Both the position numbers and the translations under genes were made by a program. From the NCBI RefSeq assembly GCF_014195535.1, contig NZ_JACIBY010000012.1, positions 1-64,000 on the forward strand: DNA of 64,000 bases, read 5' to 3'. This DNA comes from Runella defluvii (GTDB lineage Bacteria > Bacteroidota > Bacteroidia > Cytophagales > Spirosomataceae). Under the pieces are notes generated by a model that saw only the letters and a program-made list of their open reading frames with translations, ran no database searches and was not told the DNA's origin. This document shows, piece after piece, positions 51,333 to 61,304 of the stretch. The stretch's first letter is position 1. Each line of letters begins with the position of its first letter.

Positions 51333-51379
51333 TTATCTGTTTCTTGTTTTCTGTTTGGTCTTTTGGGTTCCCAAAGAAG

Positions 51380-51468
51380 TAACCCATTGTTATTTTGCCC
51401 TTTGCTCCTTGCACACTTATAACTCCTAACTCCTCTCTCATCACTCCTCTCTTACACATTTGCGTCTC
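51380..51468. repeat. Degenerate CTCCT/CTTGC-rich spacer
   Basis: The gap between the permease and GH140-like genes contains TTTGCCCTTTGCTCCTTGC and repeated ACTCCTCTCT-like units, similar in style to the repeats at 16590. No gene is seen. Confidence 0.5.
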
Positions 51469-52830
51469 TTATTTCCCAATTACAAGTGTCCAATCACAAG
51501 TAGGGCAGGCTACGGGAGGTTTAAATTCTTGAATACCTTCGTTTTTTACGGCTCCAATTGGCGTTGAAACACCATCGCGGGGGTTAAACCAAGTGGCTTT
51601 GAGCTGAGGGATGGAGAACTTGGAAAGGTCAATTTTTAATGGTTTTCCTGTTGGAGAATAAGCAAACATAAAATCTTTATTTTCACCAACGGCTGCCATT
51701 TGATACCCAGCATCTTCGGAGTTGTCATTTTTTAGAACGCCTTGGTCGGGTATTAGTTGCGCCCAAGGATAGGCTTCAAAAAGTTTACGCATGTATCCCA
51801 TTTGCCAAGCCCCTTCGTGATTTGTGGCTGACCGCCAATGCGTGCGGGCTACCGAAATGGCGGGATTGCGGTTTGGGTCAAAAAACTGCCAAACGTTATG
51901 ATCGCCGTAGGTATGGCCTGCACCACCCGAAAGCATCGCCCACCAAGCGGCCTGCCGAACATCGTGCGAATTGAAATAATCTTTTTCAGGTTTCCAATCA
52001 ATCGGATGGTCTTCGTAGCGTGGTTCACCATCGAGGGTAGGCTTTACGGGAAAAAGTTGGTAATTCTGGCGCTGCATGACGTAGTTTTTGGCGTTTTTTG
52101 CCGAGTGCCCTGACTGAAACATGTTGAAATTGAGCCAGTTTTCTTTGTGAAAAAACGCGGCTGAATTGCTGCCGCCTGTTGGATGGTAGGTCATAAGTTG
52201 AGTGCCTCCGTGACCCGCTTTGAGGCCCTCGGCCATGGCATTGATGATAGCAAAATGTTTTTCGGTTTCGGGGTTACGGTCGCCGCCCAAAATCCAAACG
52301 ATGGGCTTGCCTTTATAACGCTTTCCAAGCCATTGGCCATATAGTCGGGCATTTTCGGGGGTAAAAACCTCGGGGCCGACGCCCCATTTTTTGTTGAATT
52401 TATCCCCCCACGTAGGCAGCATTCCAATCACAAGCCCCAACGAAGCAGCTTTGTTTACTACATAATCAACGTGTTGGAAATACAACTCATTGGGCTGCGA
52501 AGGGTCATTGTTTTTTAAGGGAAGCTGTCCGTATTGGTTGGGCTGCCCCAGTCCGTCAAACTCTGCCAAAGCCACGGCCTGAATGACGGTAAAGCCTTGT
52601 TCTGCACGACGTTTGAGGTAAAAATCAGCCTCGTCTTTGGTCAACCGATGAAACAATTCCCAAGCGGTATCTCCCAACCAAAAGAACGGTTTGCCATCGC
52701 CGCGCGAAATGACCCGTTTGTCGGGAGCGATGTATAATTTTGACCATTGCGCTTGTTTGGGTGCAGGTTGCGCAAAGCCATAAACACTCAGGCAAACTAC
52801 CGATGAAAAGGCCAACAAAAATCGTTTCAT
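51469..52830 (-). CDS. Secreted GH140-like glycoside hydrolase
   Basis: A 453-residue secreted protein (signal peptide MKRFLLAFSSVVCLSVYGFAQ) with a DUF4038-type TIM barrel and a C-terminal beta domain, the GH140 layout known from a Bacteroides apiosidase acting on rhamnogalacturonan II. Landmarks are FFWLGDTAWELFHRL (about 48-62), the acidic VWILGGDRN (about 177) and TLDGEPRYEDHP (about 270), where Asp and Glu are candidates for the catalytic pair. No SusCD or other glycan genes are adjacent, so it stands outside a classical polysaccharide-utilisation locus. GH140 assignment is likely; the substrate is inferred. Confidence 0.82.
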   Translation of the reverse strand: MKRFLLAFSSVVCLSVYGFAQPAPKQAQWSKLYIAPDKRVISRGDGKPFFWLGDTAWELFHRLTKDEADFYLKRRAEQGFTVIQAVALAEFDGLGQPNQYGQLPLKNNDPSQPNELYFQHVDYVVNKAASLGLVIGMLPTWGDKFNKKWGVGPEVFTPENARLYGQWLGKRYKGKPIVWILGGDRNPETEKHFAIINAMAEGLKAGHGGTQLMTYHPTGGSNSAAFFHKENWLNFNMFQSGHSAKNAKNYVMQRQNYQLFPVKPTLDGEPRYEDHPIDWKPEKDYFNSHDVRQAAWWAMLSGGAGHTYGDHNVWQFFDPNRNPAISVARTHWRSATNHEGAWQMGYMRKLFEAYPWAQLIPDQGVLKNDNSEDAGYQMAAVGENKDFMFAYSPTGKPLKIDLSKFSIPQLKATWFNPRDGVSTPIGAVKNEGIQEFKPPVACPTCDWTLVIGK

Positions 52831-52868
52831 GAGGTTGAAATGGTTCAGTTTAGGGAGGCGAAAGTACT

Positions 52869-52895
52869 AAAAAAAGCCGACGGTTGGTCGGCTTT
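52869..52895. terminator. Terminator after the LRR gene
   Basis: AAAGCCGAC (52873-52881) pairs with GTCGGCTTT (52887-52895), with an A tract that gives a T tract on the minus strand. Confidence 0.8.
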
Positions 52896-52902
52896 GGGGA
52901 GG

Positions 52903-55900
52903 TTAATCTAGTTTGGTTACTTTCAAATTTACTTGCTGTGTTGGGGAGGTTATTCGTAGGAAATAAAGCCCCGTTGGCAAGCGCGTAATGTTAAGCTGCT
53001 CCGTGTGATTGTCTGTTTCGGCGACAAATTGACTTTTGTGATGCACTCGCCCAGTAACGTCCACCCATTCATACTGAATTTCTTGGTGTTTGGCTTGTTT
53101 CACGCTGAGAACGGCGGTGGCAGCGGCTGGATTGGGCGTAATACTAAATAAAGGAGCGTCTGGCGATGAGTCAACGGAACGCCTAGCCGAGGAAGCCCCC
53201 ATCTTTGATTGAATACGAAACCAGTGTTCTTGGTAAGAAGTGGATGACCCTTGAGGAAACCGTAGCGAAGGGGTTAGGCCCATCCCTTTTTGAGGCCAAT
53301 AACGAATACTGAGTTTGTACAAACCTGCTGGTAGTCCATCGTCGTAGCGGTTTTGTTTATTTTCGCTTTCTGCATAGAAACCAAAATTAGGGTGGTTTTG
53401 GGCGTATAACTCCGAAAAACCGTCTCTATTGGCGTACATAAAATAGGGTACATTATTTTCATGCGTATTGAAAGAAACGGGAATGCCAATCTCTGGAGTC
53501 GCTAGCATGTCAAACGAAACCGATCCTTCGCTAGAAACATCACAAATGTCAACGTAAGCTGTCCAAAAACGAGGTTGAGTTTTGTTGGGATTATCGAGAT
53601 AATAGATGCTAGGGTTTGTTTGTGAGCTAAAGGCCAAAGACGGGCCATTGTCGGGGGTAACAAATTGCGAGTTCCAAGCAGAAAGTGCGACATTTTGCCC
53701 CTGTTTGGTTGCACTTTTTGACTGGCCAATGTTGATGAGAACCACCTCAAAAGGTTTCCAAAAAATGGTTTTAACGGGGCTTTCGGCCGATTGAATGGCG
53801 CCTGTGCTGCATTTTGCCGTAAAGGTTCGACTAGTTTGCGTGGACGAATGGATGTCGATAAATGGTGCGTTTTCTCCTGTGCTCCAAAGGGTAGCGGAGG
53901 TGGGAGGACAACTGGAAGTGAGCCGAATTGTTTGGGATAAACAGACTGTATCTCGTGGGCTTGCCGTGATTGTGGGTGGCGACAGCGATTCATCTTTTAC
54001 CATCAACGTAAATGCTTTGGCCGTGAATGTTCCAGAACAAGCAGAAGTGACCACCAACCGATACTCACTGCCATTGTCGGCGACAGTTACGTTGGGGAGT
54101 GTATAGACAAAGTCGGCATTGGTAGCGGTCGCGATGGTATCAATTTTCAAGTCAGAATAATCACTGTCGTTTAATTTTTTACGCTGCCATTTTATGGCTA
54201 CAGTACCTGTATAGTTGCGTTTTACAGTTAATGAAACGGTTGTGCTTGGTGTCACAGGATTAGGGGTATTGGCCGTAACGTCCGAAAGAATAATGGGGTT
54301 GCTACATTCGGGGTAAGTGGTAAACGAAGCATTATTGTAGCCAATCAATGAAATTCCGCTTTTTAGGTTTTTTAAGCATCCAATTTTGTGACTGTCGAAT
54401 TGTAAATAAGTAAGTGAAAAGGGCAGGGATGGAAGGCAGGTGATTTTATTAGAAGAACAACGTAAATCGATTAAAGTAGAGGGTAGTGTCGGAATTGTTG
54501 AAATTTTATTGTTGATTAAATCTAGCCTTTGTAACCTGTTTGGAAGCGTAGGTAACTGTGTTAAGGAGTTATTACTGATGTATAATTCAGTAATATTATC
54601 AGGCAGAGAGGGAATGGATTGTAAAGCATTAGCCCTTACTTCGAGTGTGCGTAAAGTAGAGGGCAATGTGGGTAATGTTTTGAGTAAATTTCCAGAAACA
54701 TACAGAGACTGAAGAGACGCGAATCCTTCAATGCCAGTTAAATCGGTTATATTGCTGTAGGCTATTGAAAGGGACGTGAGTGATGCGGCAGGTGGCAATA
54801 AATAATTACAATCATCGATACAGTTTGAACAATTTCTCCGAATAGCATTGGCAAAGTTTATGTCATGAATAAAAGTACTACAGGCTGATGGCTTAGGAAT
54901 TATTTCACCTTTTGAGTTGAAAACTTTTAAATTCAAATTTTCACTTGACACACATTTGATTTTTTCTTCATCAATTTTAATTGAAGATACCGAGTTTGGC
55001 AAGGGAGAAAGGCAGGTAATAGGGTTGTTAGAAATGTCAATTGATTCCAGATTTGGAAAAAAATGTAAGTCCACAATTTTGGTAATATTCTTTCCTGAAA
55101 TGGCTAATGATTTTACTTTTTGAGCTTCATTAGTATTTATTCTCATACAATCATCAAAACAGCTCGGACAATTCTCTGCAATGGCTTTTTGTAGATTTGT
55201 GTCCGAAATTCCACAAAATGGAAGAAGAGAAGAATTTGCGCTTATGTAAATCCCGTTTACTGAATTTGGCAAACAGTTTATTTTTGTATTATAAATACTG
55301 AGATTTCTTAGCTTTTGGGGGAGGAATGGTAAACACTCAAACTGCGGGTTCTGGTCGAGATTAATTATGTTTATCTCGGAAGGTAACTCTGGGAGTTTTG
55401 TTAAATTATTATTGCTACTTGATAAATAAGTAAGGCTCTGAGGTAGTTTTGGTAAAGCCGTGAGTGAGTTGTAATTACAAGTAAGATTGGAAATTGAAGA
55501 TGGTAATTCATCTATTTTTAACATATTGTTTGAAGAACAGTTTAAATAGGTCAGTTTTTTGGGTAAATTATTAAGATTTTTTATTGAATTATAAGATATA
55601 TTTAAGTAGGTTAAGTTACTTGGAAGTTCTGGAAGAAACGTTAATTTATTGTCATTGCAATATAGAGTTTTAAGTGACTGAAAACCAATGATTCCTATCA
55701 AGTCTTTTATGTTGCTATAGCTGATGCTCAAACTCTCAAGTGCTTTGGCGGGCGGTAAAAGGTTGTTGCAATCATCCAAACAAGTAGGGCACTGTCGTTT
55801 GATTGCCTGGGCAAAGTTGATATCAGAAATACGTTCTGGACATAATTCAGGAGTCTTTATTAATTGCCCACTTTTATCATACACTTTGAGATTGAGGTTG

Positions 55901-58725
55901 TGGGCAGGTAAGCAGGTTATTTTTTCAGTATCAATGGTCAATGAAAGAAGGTTTTCGGGTAAAAATGGAATGCAAAAAATATTATTATTGCTTATATTTA
56001 ATGTCTCAATATTGGGGAAGTTTTCAAGCCCTACTAAACTGTTTATATTTTTGCCTGAAATGTTAAGATTTGTTATTTTTAAAGCTTCCTCATGGTTAAT
56101 TTCGAAGCATGAGTTGAAGCAATTACTACAAACTTCACGAATCGACAAGATTAAATTTGGATCACCTAAACTGCAAATAGGTAGTGGATTCGTATAATTA
56201 GTGCCTAATATAAGATTATCAACTTTATTGGGAAGACATTTGATTTCAGCATTTCCGTATATTTCTAGGTACGTTAATCCTTGGGGTAAAAAAGGTAAAC
56301 AAGTAATTAGGGGATTTTGACTGCAATTTATAACTTGTAAAGATGAAGGTAGGTCTGGAAGTGAACTTAATTGATTATATCGGACATTAAGTTCAATAAG
56401 TGAGTTTGGGAGGTTAGAAATATGGGATATTTGATTGACTGAAACGTCTATTCTTTGTATCAAAATAGGCGAATTGTCGAATTTTGTTAATTTGTTATTT
56501 CGTAATATTATTTTTCTTAGATTTTTGGGTAGATTTGGTACCTCGGTAATATTATTTGTGTTAAAATCTGCCTCTTGTAAACTATCTGGTAAATTATCTA
56601 TACGAGTTAACCTTCCGTTTGTCCAAGTTAATGAACGTAGATTCTTGGGAAGGTTAGGTAATTTTTCTCCTGTACAATTATTGCAGCTTAAATTGGTTAA
56701 GGATTTTAATTTTATTAATTCATCTACAGCACTGCTTTGAAAAAGTGATATTTGAGTTAAGGATTGAGAAGGTGGTAAAAGAATATTGCATTCATTAATA
56801 CAATTATAACAATAGTTTCTTATGGTGTTTGCTAAATAGCTGTCTAAAATTTTGACACATTTTTCAGGAGTAGGTATAAGTTGACCTAGTGAATTATACA
56901 CTTTTAGCGCTGGCAGTGAATCGGGGATACAAGTAATTTTGTCGGTATCAATGGTTATACTTGTTAGGCTTTTAGGCAGCTTGTGGAGACAAGTGATAGG
57001 GTTATTGCTGATGTTTAAAGACTCAAGCGATGTGAATAACTCAATATCTTCAAGCGACGAAATATTCTGTCCAGATAAATTGAGATTTGTGATTTTCTCA
57101 ATTTCTTCCATTTTTAATTTTAGACATTCATCAAAACAAGAAGGGCATGTTTTTTGGATAGCACTAATAAAGTTGATGTTGGATATTCCACATAGAGGAA
57201 GTTCTTTTCCATTGAGATAGATAGTGCTGCCTTTAATTTTATTTGGGATACAACTTATGGGGTTATTAGTAATTGAAATGCTATAAATTGAGTTAGGAAG
57301 CAGTGGTAAACACGTAATTGAATTATTATCGCAATAAAGTGATGAAAGTTGAGATGGTAAAGAAGGTAACTTGGTAAGTGAGTTAGATTTGACATCCAGC
57401 GTGCTTAATTGAGAAGGAAGAGGAGGGAGTTCAATTAATTGATTATTGTAGGCTATAAGTGAGTTCAGATTGGATAATGACGCAGGTAATGTACGAAGGA
57501 GGTTATTACTACAAACTAGGAGTGTAAGTGTTGAGGGGAGTTTTGGTAAAAAGGTAATTAAATTATTGTTACAATATAACTCTCTAAGAGCAGCGGGTAA
57601 ACTGTCAATTTTAGTAAGCTTGTTTTGTGCCAATTGCAGATATTGAAGGTTTGGGGGAAGATTAGGCAGTGACGTGATTTTATTGTTCTGAACATCAAGA
57701 CGTAACAAGGAATTTGGCAGATTATCAGGTAAACTTTCTAGTTGAGCATAGCGACATGAGAGGTTCTGTAGGGACTTGAAATGTTCAATTCCGCTAAGTG
57801 AGTTAGTCGGAAGCCCATCAAGTTCAAGATAAGTTAAAGTGAAAGCATAGGGAGTTAAATTATTACAATTGTCAAAACAAGCCGAACACCTGCTCTTAAT
57901 TGCGGTGAGTAAAACGGGATTGCTTAACGTCACACAAATCCCCATCCCTTCCGTAAGATTTCCCCTCGCATTATAAACCTTCAAGCCTGAAACGACTGTG
58001 GGTAAGCAGTTAATTTTATCGGTATCTAAGTACAAAACAGACAGAGAACTGGGTAAGGCTGGCAAACAGCTGATTTGATTCTCCTGACAGTACAAAGTCG
58101 TGAGGCTGTTTGGTAGAGTGGGTAATTGGGTGAGTTTGTTGGATAAACAAAACAATGTTTTAAGACCCACAGGCAAGGCATTTGGCAGGGCCGCCAACTG
58201 ATTGTTGGAACAGGTGAGCGATGTTAGCGTGTTGGGGAGTTCGGGTAAGTTGGTAAGCTGGTTGTTGTTGCAGGCTAAGGCCGTTAGGGTAGTGGGAAGA
58301 TTGGGCAAAAATGGTAGCTGATTGTAGCTGCAAGATAGGGTGGTCAAACCCGCAGGTAAAGTTGGTAAACTCGTGATTTGGTTGACATCGCACTGGAGGG
58401 TCGTCAGGGTGGACGGGAGGGTGGGTAATTGGGTAAGTTTGTTACTGTGGCAATTCAGTGATTTTAACGACGTAAACCCACCAATCCCAGTTAAGTCACT
58501 AATTCCTTTGTTAGAAATGTCCAAAGACGTTAGGCTCGTTGCGGGGAAAAGCAGCTTGTTGGCGCCGTCAATACAAGTTGGACATACCTCTCGAATGGCT
58601 CCTGCAAAGGCATTGTCGGTAATGGTTTGGGCTTGCGTAGGAAGCGTTCCCAAAACGCTCGTCAAAACTAAAAAAAGCCATTTGCAAACGTTTGATGCAG
58701 TTAATGAAGGTAAAATAGGTTTCAT
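52903..58725 (-). CDS. Giant secreted leucine-rich-repeat protein with type IX sorting domain
   Basis: About 1940 residues from ATG 58725. A signal peptide (VCKWLFLVLTSVLGTLPTQAQ region) is followed by eight modules, each opening with an AI-x-x-x-Cys-x2-Cys-x3-Cys element (for example AIREVCPTCIDG, AIKSRCSACFDNC, AIRRNCSNCIDDC) and then short LRRs of the LPxLPxxLxxLxxxxNxL type (roughly 20-21 residues, like YopM/IpaH). From module three, short and long modules alternate. After about residue 1480 come Ig-like domains and, at the end, a type A T9SS sorting domain (SITPNPAAATAVLSV ... GLYFLRITS). It should be exported across the outer membrane and attached to the surface. Base composition is more AT-rich in the middle than at the ends. 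Function unknown; adhesion or peptide/glycan binding is plausible. Confidence 0.88.
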   Translation of the reverse strand: MKPILPSLTASNVCKWLFLVLTSVLGTLPTQAQTITDNAFAGAIREVCPTCIDGANKLLFPATSLTSLDISNKGISDLTGIGGFTSLKSLNCHSNKLTQLPTLPSTLTTLQCDVNQITSLPTLPAGLTTLSCSYNQLPFLPNLPTTLTALACNNNQLTNLPELPNTLTSLTCSNNQLAALPNALPVGLKTLFCLSNKLTQLPTLPNSLTTLYCQENQISCLPALPSSLSVLYLDTDKINCLPTVVSGLKVYNARGNLTEGMGICVTLSNPVLLTAIKSRCSACFDNCNNLTPYAFTLTYLELDGLPTNSLSGIEHFKSLQNLSCRYAQLESLPDNLPNSLLRLDVQNNKITSLPNLPPNLQYLQLAQNKLTKIDSLPAALRELYCNNNLITFLPKLPSTLTLLVCSNNLLRTLPASLSNLNSLIAYNNQLIELPPLPSQLSTLDVKSNSLTKLPSLPSQLSSLYCDNNSITCLPLLPNSIYSISITNNPISCIPNKIKGSTIYLNGKELPLCGISNINFISAIQKTCPSCFDECLKLKMEEIEKITNLNLSGQNISSLEDIELFTSLESLNISNNPITCLHKLPKSLTSITIDTDKITCIPDSLPALKVYNSLGQLIPTPEKCVKILDSYLANTIRNYCYNCINECNILLPPSQSLTQISLFQSSAVDELIKLKSLTNLSCNNCTGEKLPNLPKNLRSLTWTNGRLTRIDNLPDSLQEADFNTNNITEVPNLPKNLRKIILRNNKLTKFDNSPILIQRIDVSVNQISHISNLPNSLIELNVRYNQLSSLPDLPSSLQVINCSQNPLITCLPFLPQGLTYLEIYGNAEIKCLPNKVDNLILGTNYTNPLPICSLGDPNLILSIREVCSNCFNSCFEINHEEALKITNLNISGKNINSLVGLENFPNIETLNISNNNIFCIPFLPENLLSLTIDTEKITCLPAHNLNLKVYDKSGQLIKTPELCPERISDINFAQAIKRQCPTCLDDCNNLLPPAKALESLSISYSNIKDLIGIIGFQSLKTLYCNDNKLTFLPELPSNLTYLNISYNSIKNLNNLPKKLTYLNCSSNNMLKIDELPSSISNLTCNYNSLTALPKLPQSLTYLSSSNNNLTKLPELPSEINIINLDQNPQFECLPFLPQKLRNLSIYNTKINCLPNSVNGIYISANSSLLPFCGISDTNLQKAIAENCPSCFDDCMRINTNEAQKVKSLAISGKNITKIVDLHFFPNLESIDISNNPITCLSPLPNSVSSIKIDEEKIKCVSSENLNLKVFNSKGEIIPKPSACSTFIHDINFANAIRRNCSNCIDDCNYLLPPAASLTSLSIAYSNITDLTGIEGFASLQSLYVSGNLLKTLPTLPSTLRTLEVRANALQSIPSLPDNITELYISNNSLTQLPTLPNRLQRLDLINNKISTIPTLPSTLIDLRCSSNKITCLPSLPFSLTYLQFDSHKIGCLKNLKSGISLIGYNNASFTTYPECSNPIILSDVTANTPNPVTPSTTVSLTVKRNYTGTVAIKWQRKKLNDSDYSDLKIDTIATATNADFVYTLPNVTVADNGSEYRLVVTSACSGTFTAKAFTLMVKDESLSPPTITASPRDTVCLSQTIRLTSSCPPTSATLWSTGENAPFIDIHSSTQTSRTFTAKCSTGAIQSAESPVKTIFWKPFEVVLINIGQSKSATKQGQNVALSAWNSQFVTPDNGPSLAFSSQTNPSIYYLDNPNKTQPRFWTAYVDICDVSSEGSVSFDMLATPEIGIPVSFNTHENNVPYFMYANRDGFSELYAQNHPNFGFYAESENKQNRYDDGLPAGLYKLSIRYWPQKGMGLTPSLRFPQGSSTSYQEHWFRIQSKMGASSARRSVDSSPDAPLFSITPNPAAATAVLSVKQAKHQEIQYEWVDVTGRVHHKSQFVAETDNHTEQLNITRLPTGLYFLRITSPTQQVNLKVTKLD

Positions 58726-58839
58726 GGCAAGGATATTTTCAGTAGATTTACTCGGAATAGCAAGCAATTCTAACTCACAAATTCTAGATAAACAAGTTAA
58801 AACCTGATTTTTTCGTTAACCTAAACTTTACTCTTCATC

Positions 58840-61041
58840 ATGCTTCATCGTTTTATTTTTCCAACCCTTATTGGTTTTTTAGTACAATCGTTCGCTTTTG
58901 CCCAAAATTTCTCAACGGAAGAAGTTGCCAAGTTGCAACAGCAAGCCAACCAAATCACCATCGTCAAAGACAAGTGGGGAGTGCCTCACGTATATACGAA
59001 AACCGACGCCGACGCCGTGTTTGGGATGATGTACGTTCAGTGCGAAGAGTTTTTTGCTAAAGTAGAAAACTCATTGATCGTTAGACTTGGACGACAAGCA
59101 GAAGTGAACGGGGAGTCGGATTTGTACCAAGATTTATGGGCAAGGACGTTTATTGACCCTACCAAAGCGCTTCAACTGTACCATCGCTCGCCCAAATGGT
59201 TACGCAAATTGTGCGATGCCTACGCCGCTGGGATTAATTTTTATTTGATTTCCCATCCCCAAATAAAGCCTAGGTTACTGACGCGCGTTGAGCCTTGGAT
59301 GGCATTGATGAACAACATCCCTTCCATTGCCAACAGTAACTTGACCGAGGCTGAATTTCGGACATTTTACGGGAAAGACGCCAGCGTTTCATTGGCTTCT
59401 GTAAATCCATCGCTCGAACATGACTTTCAGCAAGCGGGTGGGTCAAATGGCTGGGCGATTGCGCCTTCACGGACACAAAACAAAAACGCTATTTTACTCA
59501 TCAACCCCCACTCCGAGTTTTATGGCCGTATCGAAATCCACCTCGTTAGCGAAGAAGGACTTAATTCTTACGGAGCTCCATTTTTGGGGCAGTTTAATAT
59601 TTTTCAGGGATTTAACGAACATTTGGGCTGGATGCACCCTGTGACGCTGTCGGATGGGAAAGACCTGTATGCCGAGGCCGTAACCCGAAAAGGAAATGGC
59701 TATGTTTATCAGTACGAGGGTAAATCGAAAGCAGTTGATAGTTCAAAAGTAACGCTGAAGTACAAAAAAGGAGAGGAGTTGTTGTCAAAAACATTTACTA
59801 TTTACCATACTCACCACGGCCCAGTGGTGGCAGTACGCAATAAAAAGTGGATAAGTCTCAAATCCCAAGAGTCGAATATTGATTTGTTGGCAGTAAACTG
59901 GCAAAAAATGAAGGCAAAAAATCTGACGCAATTTACCAAGGTGCTCAACAAATGCGTGATGGTGGGGAATAACATTGTTTATGCCGACCGCGATGGAAAC
60001 ATTGGCTACTGGCATGGCAATTTTGTGCCAAAACGTAACCCTTCCTACGATTGGAAACGCCAAGTGGACGGCAGTACGAGAGATACCGAATGGCAAGGAA
60101 CGCACGCATTGGAGGAATTGCCACATTACATCAATCCTGCCAACGGCTGGGTACAAAACTGTAATTCCACGCCTTTGTATGCCGCAGGGAAGTTTGATTC
60201 GGTTATGAATCAAAAGCCACTTTATATGCTTCCTGACGGAAATACGCCAAGAGCAGTCAATGCCGTTCGGGTGTTAAGTCAGCTTCAAAATGCGACCTTA
60301 GACGACGTAATTAAAGCCGCTCACGACCCTTATTTGCCAAATGCTGCTCGTTTTATTCCTCCGCTGATTTCCTCTTTCGAGAAGGTGAAAAATGATACGG
60401 TTTTTGCTTCTTTGGCAGGGGTAATCAAAACGTTGAGCGCTTGGGATTATCGTACGGATACTTCCTCCGTAGCAACGACCTTGGCCGTATTATGGACAGA
60501 ACGATTGGTTCAAATAAACGTGGCCAAATTACCAAGACCCATCACGAATGAAGAACAATACTCCGTAACCAACGGCTCCAATTTGTCGGTTGATTTTTTG
60601 TCGCCTGCCGAACAAGTGAAGATGCTTAGTCAGGTAGTGATGGATTTGCGGAAAGACTTTGGTACTTGGGAGGTTTCCTGGGGAAAAATCAATCGTTTTC
60701 AGCGTCCAGCGGAGGGGAAACCTTTTAGTGATACAGAAAAAAGCTGGGCAGTACCTGCTACACCTGGGTACATGGGCTCGCTCAATGCGTATGTGAGTCG
60801 GAAATCACCCCAAACCAAGGCCCGTTATGGCGTCACAGGTAATACGTTTGTGGCAGCAGTTGAATTTGGTAAAACATTGAAAGCCAAAACTGTGCTGACA
60901 GGTGGAGCTAGTACCGACTCGACTTCGATTCACTATACCGACCAAGTCAATGGATATATCCATGCGCAGTTTAAGGAAATCTTTTTTTATAAAAAGGATG
61001 TTTTGGCAAATGCCGAACGAACCTATAAACCTGGAGAATAA
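58840..61041 (+). CDS. Penicillin-acylase-family amidohydrolase
   Basis: A 733-residue secreted Ntn hydrolase precursor. The signal peptide ends near FAFAQ, the alpha region follows (ITIVKDKWGVPHVYTKTDADAVFGMMYVQ), and the cleavage point with nucleophile Ser is in QQAGGSNGWAIAPSRT (about 203-213), which begins the beta chain. The family includes penicillin acylases and acyl-homoserine-lactone acylases, so it could hydrolyse N-acyl amides such as quorum signals; the substrate is not determined here. It is a single gene ending at the inverted-repeat element 61045-61125. Confidence 0.9.
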   Translation: MLHRFIFPTLIGFLVQSFAFAQNFSTEEVAKLQQQANQITIVKDKWGVPHVYTKTDADAVFGMMYVQCEEFFAKVENSLIVRLGRQAEVNGESDLYQDLWARTFIDPTKALQLYHRSPKWLRKLCDAYAAGINFYLISHPQIKPRLLTRVEPWMALMNNIPSIANSNLTEAEFRTFYGKDASVSLASVNPSLEHDFQQAGGSNGWAIAPSRTQNKNAILLINPHSEFYGRIEIHLVSEEGLNSYGAPFLGQFNIFQGFNEHLGWMHPVTLSDGKDLYAEAVTRKGNGYVYQYEGKSKAVDSSKVTLKYKKGEELLSKTFTIYHTHHGPVVAVRNKKWISLKSQESNIDLLAVNWQKMKAKNLTQFTKVLNKCVMVGNNIVYADRDGNIGYWHGNFVPKRNPSYDWKRQVDGSTRDTEWQGTHALEELPHYINPANGWVQNCNSTPLYAAGKFDSVMNQKPLYMLPDGNTPRAVNAVRVLSQLQNATLDDVIKAAHDPYLPNAARFIPPLISSFEKVKNDTVFASLAGVIKTLSAWDYRTDTSSVATTLAVLWTERLVQINVAKLPRPITNEEQYSVTNGSNLSVDFLSPAEQVKMLSQVVMDLRKDFGTWEVSWGKINRFQRPAEGKPFSDTEKSWAVPATPGYMGSLNAYVSRKSPQTKARYGVTGNTFVAAVEFGKTLKAKTVLTGGASTDSTSIHYTDQVNGYIHAQFKEIFFYKKDVLANAERTYKPGE

Positions 61042-61044
61042 TGT

Positions 61045-61125
61045 TTTTTATGAACCATATAAGACATATAAGAGCATAAAAGGTCTTCTTATAATCCTTT
61101 AAATGTCTTATATGGTTCAAGAAAA
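61045..61125. repeat. Inverted-repeat element, copy 2
   Basis: GAACCATATAAGACATATAA (61052-61071) faces a slightly diverged arm at 61097-61118 (ATGTCTTATATGGTTC). Loop and flanks also resemble copy 1 at 7983-8063. Confidence 0.82.
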
Positions 61126-61304
61126 TAAAAAACAGCAATCGTCGGCAAAAAGCCTAAACATGTCCCCCAAAATGCGTTATCCGCAGAATCTTTCTGGCAA
61201 ACCATTACTTTTTGCATCATTTTTGCGTTATCTTTAAACGTATTCTTCGTACAAGGAGTTATTTTACTATTGACTAAACACCAGCCAATAAAAAAATCGA
61301 GTTT

